A program made the translations under genes and the position numbers. Shown here piece by piece: positions 1 to 5,581 of a stretch of DNA of 7,930 nucleotides (positions within the stretch are counted from its first letter, which is position 1; the number at the start of each line of letters is the position of its first letter). The stretch covers positions 1-7,930 of the forward strand of contig CANDYN010000050.1 of assembly GCA_947424985.1 (NCBI GenBank), read 5' to 3'. This DNA is from Rickettsiales bacterium (GTDB lineage Bacteria; Pseudomonadota; Alphaproteobacteria; Rickettsiales; Deianiraeaceae). Under the pieces are notes generated by a model. That model was not told the origin of the DNA. It saw only the letters and a program-made list of their open reading frames with translations, and did no database searches.

Positions 1-65
1 TTTGAAATATTTGTAATACAAAATAGAGACATTATGAAGTATAGAAATAGCTGAGCTTTCTTCAT
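1..65 (-). CDS. Partial CDS: N-terminal signal peptide of an exported protein, last visible gene of the peptide operon
   Basis: An ATG at 65-63 on the minus strand opens a frame that stays open to the window edge, so 21 codons are visible. The product begins MKKAQLFLYFIMSLFCITNIS: two lysines followed by a long hydrophobic run, the pattern of a Sec signal peptide. A Cys at residue 16 could mark a lipoprotein processing site, but no convincing lipobox context is seen. The start lies only two bases after the TAG of the radical SAM gene, so the two are very likely co-transcribed and perhaps translationally coupled. No strong Shine-Dalgarno sequence precedes it. The mature protein lies outside the window, so its function is unknown; from position alone it could be a periplasmic partner, protease or immunity protein of the peptide system. 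Confidence 0.6.
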   Translation of the reverse strand, partial: MKKAQLFLYFIMSLFCITNIS

Positions 66-67
66 AA

Positions 68-1171
68 CTAAGATAAAACATTAATTGTGTTATTAATGGT
101 TGATTTAATATGTCTGAATATTTGTTTATAAGCGGAACAGAAAATGTTATGCTGCAACTTATGATCAAAATTGCCAGGACACCCACCTTGACACAAATCA
201 TTAACATCACAAGTTTTGCAATCTTCGCTATATAGCCTTGGTTGTTCCCTAATTTTCTGATATGACGGAATTTTAAGTGCATCAATTAATGATATCTCCT
301 TTAGATTCGCTACATCTTCAACGAGATATTTTTTTTCATCATAATTATCACAAAAATGAAAATTACCCTTTGAGTCTATTGTTGGATAATTTCCGCAATG
401 TTTAGAATTGTGTGTACACAAAGAGCCTTGTTTGGCAAGTAGCTCTTTTGCTGCACTATCAAAAAACCTAAACTGCAAATTTGGATTGTTATGCTTCAGA
501 TAGGCATTTGTAATTCCTATAATGAATTTGGCATACATTTGATTATATTTTTCATGATCCCTGTCTTGCCATGACATTTGACTAAATTCGAAGTTTTTTA
601 TATTCAGTCTAGCAATTTCAGAAATTACATATTCAGGATTTTGCGTTAATAAAGGTTCTGAACAAACACTATTTACGCCAAAGGATATATTATTATCTTG
701 CAACATGCGGATTGCTTTGACAACCTTCTTATATGAATTTGATCTTTGGTTGTTTTGTACATCTTCGACTATGTCAAATGATATACCAATTCCCATATTA
801 CTCTTCTTGAAGAAGTCGCACCATTTTTGATTAATTAAGGTTCCATTTGTTTGAATGGTATGCTGAATTCTATGTTTTGGTATATTATATCTTTCAATTA
901 AAGAGTTTGTAATATGAGTTGCTTCTTGAAAGAATTCAAGTCCAGCAAGCATTGGCTCTCCCCCGTGCCAGCAAAGTTTTACAGAATATTGAGTTTGTTT
1001 TACATATTGTGCTATATCATAGAGTATTTTCATTTTCAAGTCATAATTCCAATGAATTGTTTTATAATGAGTTTTGTAATAACAATAAGAGCAATCTAAG
1101 TTACAAAAATCTCCGATGGGTCTGAGTAAAAAGGATGCAATTTTTGGTAGTGTAGTATTACATTTAGTCAT
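68..1171 (-). CDS. Radical SAM/SPASM peptide maturase
   Basis: The 367-residue product is a complete radical SAM enzyme with a C-terminal SPASM domain. The CX3CX2C motif that binds the SAM-cleaving 4Fe-4S cluster is Cys23, Cys27 and Cys30, within GDFCNLDCSYCYY. WHGGEP at 68-73 matches the SAM-binding GGE region. The SPASM domain shows the classic CX9GX4C pattern (Cys259-Cys274), CX2CX5CX3C (Cys318, 321, 327, 331) and a final Cys345, with an extra Cys252, enough for two auxiliary 4Fe-4S clusters. The fold is that of the anaerobic sulfatase-maturase group, which includes RiPP maturases that install C-C or C-S crosslinks. No sulfatase is present, whereas a Tyr/His/Asp/Cys-rich precursor peptide lies two genes upstream, so that peptide is the likely substrate; this is inference. 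The start ATG overlaps the stop of permease B in ATGA, indicating translational coupling. It is cytoplasmic, with no membrane segment. Confidence 0.93.
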   Translation of the reverse strand: MTKCNTTLPKIASFLLRPIGDFCNLDCSYCYYKTHYKTIHWNYDLKMKILYDIAQYVKQTQYSVKLCWHGGEPMLAGLEFFQEATHITNSLIERYNIPKHRIQHTIQTNGTLINQKWCDFFKKSNMGIGISFDIVEDVQNNQRSNSYKKVVKAIRMLQDNNISFGVNSVCSEPLLTQNPEYVISEIARLNIKNFEFSQMSWQDRDHEKYNQMYAKFIIGITNAYLKHNNPNLQFRFFDSAAKELLAKQGSLCTHNSKHCGNYPTIDSKGNFHFCDNYDEKKYLVEDVANLKEISLIDALKIPSYQKIREQPRLYSEDCKTCDVNDLCQGGCPGNFDHKLQHNIFCSAYKQIFRHIKSTINNTINVLS

Positions 1172-2085
1172 ATTTTTTTCAAATCACAAATTCTTTGCAC
1201 TGTAACATTAAGTTGAGTTATCCCAATTCTGTTATCCGTAAAAAATGCTAAGCTTTGCATAACATATCTAAATGCACCGATTCCCCTTGTAACCTCTCCA
1301 AGAGTTATTGCGCCCAAAAAATATGGAGCCAACAAGAATATATAAGGAAAATAAGATTTTAAATGTCCAAAAATGTTCCGAAAACAAACCAAGAAAAAAG
1401 AATAATTATTTGACGCATTTGAAATATGTATTACGGGTTTTATATCTGGCAATATTCTTCCATCAATATCTTTCTTGGCTTGCTCGATCAACTCTCTTCT
1501 GAACTTACCAGACACATTATCTTTTGTGTTTACAATTTTCATTAAAGGCTTTGATAAAATTTTACTTATAAAATTGCCAAACACAGCATAGCAAATTGAA
1601 CAAATGACGGCAAATTTTCCACCTATTGTGTAAAGAACAATAAGGAATGTAGGTAAAGAAATGACCATTTCAATAAAAAGCGTTGTAAGGTTCAAAAATG
1701 AAGCTGGAAAGTATGCAAGATTAGAGTCCATTCTTTGGCATGACATTTCACACTTATTGTCATCAAGCGATTCTTTGTTATAGTATAAATATAATTTTTC
1801 CCTAATAATTATCGACAATTTTTCTTCCAAATATCTTTTAATTGCTATAAAAATAGCAAAACTTGCAACAAATATAGACGCAGTTAGAATGGATGTCACG
1901 GATATATGATAATTTTTTTTCTGTAATGCATCAATTACTATTTGTGAAAACAGATTTAATCTATAATTAAAATAGACAACTATTAACGGCAATATTAAAA
2001 TCAGGCAAAATAAGAACAGAAAACGATGACCGGATTTAAAAAACGGTTTTAATAAAACTAATGATCTAATGAAGATATTTCGCAT
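1168..2085 (-). CDS. SbmA/BacA-like membrane permease (permease B), no ATPase domain
   Basis: The 305-residue product is an inner-membrane protein resembling the SbmA/BacA peptide transporters and the related ABCD-type transmembrane domain (ABC_membrane_2). Hydrophobic segments lie near 22-40, 64-82, 135-175 and 243-263. CQRMDSN at 116-122 sits where the family has its QR-I-x-x-D element. The C-terminal stretch from LAPYFLGAITLGEV (251-264) through AF (271-272) to FFTDN (281-285) matches the conserved end of the family. There is no Walker A or signature motif, and the protein stops where a fused ATPase would begin, so like SbmA it may be driven by the proton gradient or use an ATPase encoded elsewhere. 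It is shorter than SbmA (about 400 residues). Its ATG shares one base with the precursor stop (TAATG), and its own stop overlaps the maturase start. Movement of the modified peptide is the natural inference; the direction cannot be read from sequence. Confidence 0.75.
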   Translation of the reverse strand: MRNIFIRSLVLLKPFFKSGHRFLFLFCLILILPLIVVYFNYRLNLFSQIVIDALQKKNYHISVTSILTASIFVASFAIFIAIKRYLEEKLSIIIREKLYLYYNKESLDDNKCEMSCQRMDSNLAYFPASFLNLTTLFIEMVISLPTFLIVLYTIGGKFAVICSICYAVFGNFISKILSKPLMKIVNTKDNVSGKFRRELIEQAKKDIDGRILPDIKPVIHISNASNNYSFFLVCFRNIFGHLKSYFPYIFLLAPYFLGAITLGEVTRGIGAFRYVMQSLAFFTDNRIGITQLNVTVQRICDLKKI

Positions 2086-2294
2086 TAGTTTTTATCTGAA
2101 TAACAATCACTATGACAATCTGAATGATGCGAATCACCATATCCTCCTCCATCGCAATAACAAGAGTCCGTATAAGCAGACATGAGTTGATTTTTGCGAT
2201 TAATTTCATTGAGAATTCTTTTGAAAATCTCAGATCCATAGTAGTGTTCATTAGTATTATTGGTTAGTCTTTGCATATCTGAAATTTGTAACAT
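2085..2294 (-). CDS. Putative RiPP precursor peptide with aromatic-X-Asp core
   Basis: A 69-residue peptide read from ATG 2294. A TTG at 2342 would give 85 residues and ATG 2276 would give 63; no strong ribosome binding site decides between them. Residues 1-39 are a polar, leader-like stretch with a helix-prone part near 20-34 (SEIFKRILNEIN). The tail from residue 40 changes composition sharply to Tyr, His, Asp, Ser, Gly and Cys. It holds six tripeptides of Tyr or His, any residue, then Asp: Y41-D43, Y46-D48, Y52-D54, H57-D59, H61-D63 and Y65-D67, plus Cys45, 47, 60 and 64. Such triads are the substrate pattern of three-residue-cyclophane (triceptide) radical SAM enzymes, and a radical SAM/SPASM gene lies in the same operon. 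The gene sits between the two permease genes and overlaps permease B by one base. Alternatives are Cys thioether crosslinks or a metal-binding peptide. It matches no family I recognise. Confidence 0.72.
   Translation of the reverse strand: MLQISDMQRLTNNTNEHYYGSEIFKRILNEINRKNQLMSAYTDSCYCDGGGYGDSHHSDCHSDCYSDKN
2094..2174 (-). other. Core region of the precursor: six aromatic-X-Asp triads
   Basis: The codons for residues 41-67 of the precursor. The triads are YTD, YCD, YGD, HSD, HSD and YSD, separated by 2, 3, 2, 1 and 1 residues. The last three form a tandem tetrapeptide repeat, HSDC, HSDC, YSD (2126-2094), in which the serine codon varies between TCA and AGT while the amino acids are kept. 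The change of codon with constancy of residue suggests selection on the peptide rather than recent DNA duplication. Only Lys-Asn follows the last triad. Confidence 0.7.
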
Positions 2295-2329
2295 GATAAA
2301 AAAATATTTTGGTAATAGAAAAGCATTTT

Positions 2330-3169
2330 TTATAAAAAACAAGTTTTCTGAGATTTTCTAATTTGAGTTGATTCAATTTTATGATCTACAAAAAATGATA
2401 ACCCTTTAAGTACATATTTAAATGCCACTATTGACTTTGTCGTATCGCCAAGAGATATGTCGTTTGATAAGTAAAGAAATATCAATATAAAATATGGAAT
2501 ATATCCTTTTAAGTTTTGAATAATATTTCTTATAATAAAAAGCATCATTTCCTGCTTATGAAAGATTATAGTATCATTTTTTAAATTACCTAAGAACATC
2601 TTTTTAGCGCCAAATATCTTTTTTTCTTCTATCTTCAGATTGTCAAATGTTTTATGCACGCCTTTTGAAAAGTAAAAGTCGATGCTTTGAGTAAGCAAAG
2701 AATATCCAAAAGTGGATAACAAAATATTCCAGCCTGCGACACAAAATAAGACATAGGAAAAAACGATAATTGATCCAATACTTTCAATAAATTTAATAAC
2801 TAATTTAAAATATAAATTACAAAATATGTCAATGTCTTGCTTTTTACCTTCTAAATCATTTGCAAATTTGCCATACATATTAAATCTAACATCTATTGCA
2901 ATTTTCTTAATCGTAAAATCTTTTAAATTAGATAAAATTGAAAATAAAACCCAAAGGATAATACAGAGCCATAAAAAATACATTATTGATGACAAATCCC
3001 TTGCAACCATACTATCAGTAAATTTACCACAAGCATAATTTGCTGTATAATTAAGGTATAGTATTAAACTGCAAATTATTAAAACTATTGCAGTATTGAT
3101 TTTGTGACTCTGAAATAATTTAATTTTTCCAAGCATCATATTTATTTTGTCAAAAAATATAATAAGCAT
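2330..3169 (-). CDS. Diverged SbmA/BacA-like membrane permease (permease A)
   Basis: A 279-residue membrane protein and a distant paralogue of permease B. Hydrophobic segments lie near 24-44, 62-82, 122-160 and 222-236. The relationship shows best near the C-terminus: GYIPYFIL, then ISLGDTTKSIVAFKYVLKG and SFFVDHKIESTQ (about 222-269) line up residue by residue with YFPYIFLL, ITLGEVTRGIGAFRYVMQS and AFFTDNRIGITQ of permease B. It lacks the QR-x-D element of permease B, and its end is shorter by about ten residues. There is no ATPase motif. It is the first intact gene of the operon, and its stop lies 35 bases before the precursor ATG. The start ATG 3169 was chosen as the first in frame after a TGA at 3229; ATG 3139 or 3136 are alternatives. 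The 49 bases upstream (3218-3170) show no convincing promoter. The two permeases may form a heteromer, since SbmA works as a dimer; that is inference. Confidence 0.65.
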   Translation of the reverse strand: MLIIFFDKINMMLGKIKLFQSHKINTAIVLIICSLILYLNYTANYACGKFTDSMVARDLSSIMYFLWLCIILWVLFSILSNLKDFTIKKIAIDVRFNMYGKFANDLEGKKQDIDIFCNLYFKLVIKFIESIGSIIVFSYVLFCVAGWNILLSTFGYSLLTQSIDFYFSKGVHKTFDNLKIEEKKIFGAKKMFLGNLKNDTIIFHKQEMMLFIIRNIIQNLKGYIPYFILIFLYLSNDISLGDTTKSIVAFKYVLKGLSFFVDHKIESTQIRKSQKTCFL

Positions 3170-3218
3170 AGCAATAAAAACACAAAAAGCAATGTTAGTT
3201 AATTTTGCAATACAATAA

Positions 3219-3528
3219 TCACCCCATCAACCTAATCATTTCCAAGTATTTTTCAATTTTAGATTCATCTTCTTTTGAAAGAAATTGAGATATTTCTTTC
3301 ATCATTCTTGCCTTCTTTGTTGTAATATTATTTGAAATCGGATAGTCAAATATGTCTCGTAGTTCAATTTCAAGCGTATTGCAAATATCAATTAAAGTTT
3401 CAATTACTTTCAAAAGCCAAACCTCGTTCAACATTAGAAACTGTGTCTTTAGATTTATTAATTCTATGCGCCATTTCCTCCTGCGTCAGATGTTTTTGTT
3501 TTCTAAAAAGTTGAATTCTTAAGCTGAC
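3219..3528 (-). pseudogene. XRE-family helix-turn-helix regulator, frameshifted and missing its start
   Basis: Two overlapping frames rebuild one Cro/C1-type regulator. The upstream frame (3528-3400) reads LRIQLFRKQKHLTQEEMA, then a recognition-helix region with SKDTVSNVERGLAFES, and stops at TGA 3402-3400. The downstream frame, which ends at TGA 3221-3219, continues the fold as IETLIDICNTLEIELRDIFD and then a charged helical tail (SKEDESKIEKYLEMIRL). Removing one A at about 3404/3405 gives the normal XRE order, so a single-base insertion explains the break. A TAA at 3531-3529 lies three codons before LRIQ and no ATG precedes it, so the first few residues are lost or begin at a non-standard codon. 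It sits directly upstream of the peptide operon and was probably its regulator. A sequencing error at one base cannot be excluded. Confidence 0.75.
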
Positions 3529-3535
3529 TTAATTT

Positions 3536-4139
3536 ATGGTCTTGAAGGTGGTCAACTTACAAGAAGAGGACGAAGATGTAAGCCGAAGAGACAGAGGCAA
3601 TATATGACGAGGCATTAAATAAAAATCTTCCACAGAGTCAAGAAGGATATCGTAAAGTATTACGCGAAATGTTTGAAGTGAACGCGGTGACAGGCAAATT
3701 CTGCAAACGAACGAGGAGGCGTTGCATCTGTATTATATGAATACAAGGGCGCGAAAAGAGAAAAAGAATGGCAACAAAGCAGCGGTGAAACTGGTGAAGT
3801 TTCAGGGGTGATAATGAATCCGAATTTTAGACCAAAAAAGCATTTCAAAAAATGAGATAAAAGACGAAACAATATTACTAACTTCCGAAGAAATGTTTGC
3901 TGACGATCCCTATAGATTAGAAATGTAGTATCACGAACAAAAAATAGCAAAAGAAACGCCCCAGCAAGGCAAGGGATGACGCAATAGCCGAGCAGGAAAG
4001 AATAATGCGTAAAATAGAAGAAGATGTAATGCTAAAGAGGAAAATTAAGCTATTTTATGACAGCCAGTTGAAAAGTATCCTAAAAATAACGGACAGGCAT
4101 TATAAAAACTACGCAAAATCTGTATTGTTAATTTATTAA
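3536..4139 (+). pseudogene. Decayed unrecognised gene preceding the recombinase
   Basis: A chain of open stretches on the plus strand that read on from one another only after frame changes. ATG 3536 starts MVLKVVNLQEEDEDV; the next frame continues AEETEAIYDEALNKNL from 3582 to about 3695. From there two frames are open to about 3811-3855, one ending MNPNFRPKKHFKK (stop 3853-3855) and one giving QTNEEALHLYYMNTRARKEK; I cannot say which is original. A third stretch (3839-3979) contains EEMFADDPYRLEM and is cut by TAG 3926. The last (about 3960-4139) contains DDAIAEQERIMRKIEEDVML and ends eight bases before the recombinase ATG. The restored protein would be about 200 residues, charged and soluble. 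Its family is not recognised. It may be the partner gene of the recombinase in the same mobile element. Some of these fragments could be chance open frames. Confidence 0.45.
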
Positions 4140-4147
4140 AAAATATT

Positions 4148-5391
4148 ATGTCAAATAACACAAAAAAGTCCGCAGGAGCATTAAATTCTGCACAGCTTAA
4201 CGGTCTAATTCTTGAATATGAACTAATGTTTGAGTTGGCGTTAAGTAAACGGCGTTCACAAAGTATTTCTGAAAATGTCAAACGATCTGTTCAAGCGAAA
4301 CTTAAAAAAAGAGAGTGCATAGGCAAAATGCCTTTTGGATATAAAACTGTTTATTCCTCTAGGGGTCAAAAGGCTCGACTCTTAGATGCAAAAGAAGGAA
4401 CAATTGTAACTGACATGTTTGAAACTTACGCAAATGGTCAGGAGTCAATTTCATCTTTGTCGGCAAAATTCGGTATTTCACGGAATGTTGTTTAAAATAT
4501 TCAAAAAAACCCATTCCATTACGACCAAATATACGTAAAAAAATACGACAAATATTACAAACATAAATACGAGACGATTATTGATATATCTTTATTCAAA
4601 AAATGTCAGAGCATCACGGAAGGCAGAAACGGTCAAGGTAAAAAGCAGCTAGTTCAGACAAGCAAAAAAGAATTTATCTTCAGAAGTTTATTAACATGTG
4701 CAGTTACGGGCAAAAGAGTTTCGCCATATACAGCAACTAACAGGCACGGTCAAGAATATAATTATCTTGCAACTTGGGATCCAAAAGATGAAGCAAGAAA
4801 ACATAAAATATCAGTTCCCGAAGGCATTGTAATTGATCAAATTAAAGACATTTTTAAATCAATGGAGGTTCCCGAGAAACTGTTAAAAGAAATTACAAAT
4901 CATTTACAGAAATCCAACGAGATAGAACAGGAAATTCATAAAATAGAGATGGAAAGGCTTGATAAAAGAGCAAGGGAAATAGATTCCGAGGAAAACGAGC
5001 TAATAAAGATGCGAATGAAAGGAAGAATTAGCGACGAGAAATTTGATAAAAATAGTAAGGAGCTAGAAGATAGTAGAATAAAGATCAGTTTAGAAAAGGA
5101 AAAATACCAAAATGCGGATAAAACCTTTAAGAATGCCACTATTACGGCGTTTCAACTGCTTTCAAAAGCTTACGAATTATTCGAGGGTTCGACTACAAAG
5201 TGCGACGAAGTCAAAATCGAACAAAAACGTCGTCTTATCAATTTTGTATTTTTGACTGCACTTTGCTCCGTCGAACTTCGTTTGAACCTCAGATTAAACG
5301 GCGAACCATCGGTCGACGTAGTCAAAAGCTAGAGTATACCTTACGTTCTCCATTTAATTTAGTAGTAAATCTGGATAGTCATCCATCGTGG
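4148..5391 (+). pseudogene. Large serine recombinase remnant (catalytic domain lost, internal stop, late frameshift)
   Basis: The start reads RSQSISENVKRSVQAKLKKR, then GKMPFGYKT, then a DAKEGTIVTDMFETYANGQ segment, the recognisable junction of the catalytic and recombinase domains of large serine recombinases. The frame hits TAA at 4493-4495 but continues without further stops in the same frame: NIQKNPFHYDQIYV, YETIIDISLF, then FIFRSLLTCAVTGKRV (zinc-ribbon region with only one Cys seen), a highly charged coiled-coil (about 4862-5140), and FEGSTTK with EQKRRLINFVF. The frame ends at TAG 5330-5332. A typical family tail, KLEYTLRSPFNLVVNLDSHPSW, appears in another frame at 5326-5391, implying a frameshift. 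The N-terminal resolvase domain with the nucleophilic serine is absent upstream. The enzyme would insert and excise a mobile element by site-specific recombination; this copy cannot be active. The piece from ATG 4862 could still be translated as an isolated fragment. Confidence 0.82.
5187..5276. repeat. Interrupted palindrome inside the recombinase remnant
   Basis: Four paired arms can be read: GTTCGAC (5187-5193) with GTCGAAC (5270-5276); CAAAGTGC (5196-5203) with GCACTTTG (5258-5265); AGTCAAAA (5209-5216) with TTTTGACT (5250-5257); and ACAAAA (5221-5226) with TTTTGT (5242-5247). Only short unpaired stretches separate them, giving a 29-pair stem with a 15-base loop. It lies close to where the recombinase reading frame is lost. 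Size and placement within a coding region recall palindromic elements such as those of Rickettsia, but no family can be assigned. Confidence 0.6.
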
Positions 5392-5579
5392 CGGTGGACT
5401 ATTGCCATAGGCAACATAGCTCTTTCTAATTGGTTGTTTTTATAAGTGAATTCCCTAATAATATGGGTAAATACAGGGAAATTTTAAAAATCGGATAATT
5501 TATGATACTTTTACAAAGTCTTGTTAAAGACCTGCTATTAAAAACAGTTCAAAATTCCCTAAAAAAGTAACAGGGAAAT
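5392..5579. other. Non-coding gap between the recombinase remnant and the 621-residue gene
   Basis: No gene is seen. After the recombinase-like tail the same frame runs on to TAA near 5443-5445, probably by chance. The rest is very AT-rich and holds two copies of an inverted-repeat module (listed separately) and a small GTCTT/AAGAC hairpin (5518-5531). The two flanking genes converge here. Confidence 0.55.
5449..5484. repeat. AATTCCCTAA...ACAGGGAAATTT module, copy 1
   Basis: AATTCCCTAA (5449-5458) and ACAGGGAAATTT (5473-5484) contain a perfect TTCCCT/AGGGAA inverted repeat around an 18-base loop. Both halves recur exactly in copy 2, about 100 bases downstream, although the spacer differs in length and sequence. 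Confidence 0.6.
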
Positions 5580-5581
5580 TT
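5553..5581. repeat. AATTCCCTAA...ACAGGGAAATTT module, copy 2 (possible terminator)
   Basis: The same two halves as copy 1 (AATTCCCTAA 5553-5562, ACAGGGAAATTT 5570-5581) with a shorter spacer. The right end overlaps the stop codon of the 621-residue gene. Read on the minus strand it is a six-pair stem with an 11-base loop followed by TTTT, so it could act as a weak intrinsic terminator for that gene. The stem is short and AT-bordered, and the duplication suggests that it may instead be a mobile or recombination-related repeat. Confidence 0.45.

Noticed and set aside
914..1125. Plus-strand open frames opposite the radical SAM gene
   Set aside because: They lie antisense to conserved SAM-binding sequence and have no protein-like character.
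68..1171. Maturase as an anaerobic sulfatase-maturating enzyme
   Set aside because: The fold group is the same, but no sulfatase is present and a crosslinking-type peptide substrate is in the operon.
2085..2342. 85-residue version of the precursor starting at TTG 2342
   Set aside because: It would overlap the end of permease A and add a hydrophobic stretch atypical of a leader; ATG 2294 is a normal start codon after the permease stop. It cannot be fully excluded.
1168..3169. Permeases as complete ABC exporters with a fused ATPase or peptidase
   Set aside because: No Walker A, signature or Walker B motif is present in either protein, and both end where the membrane domain ends.
3660..3950. 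Minus-strand open frame of 96 codons
   Set aside because: It is antisense to the decayed plus-strand gene, has no ribosome binding site and its composition looks like a reverse-complement shadow.
4493..4495. In-frame TAA as a recoded or read-through codon
   Set aside because: The catalytic domain is missing and a further frameshift occurs downstream, so ordinary gene decay is the simpler explanation.
4045..5139. Minus-strand open frames of 78 and 67 codons
   Set aside because: They are antisense to recognisable serine recombinase sequence.
5200..5445. Separate 81-codon plus-strand gene
   Set aside because: Its first half overlaps the recombinase frame and its second half resembles the recombinase C-terminus, so it is better explained as a frameshifted tail.
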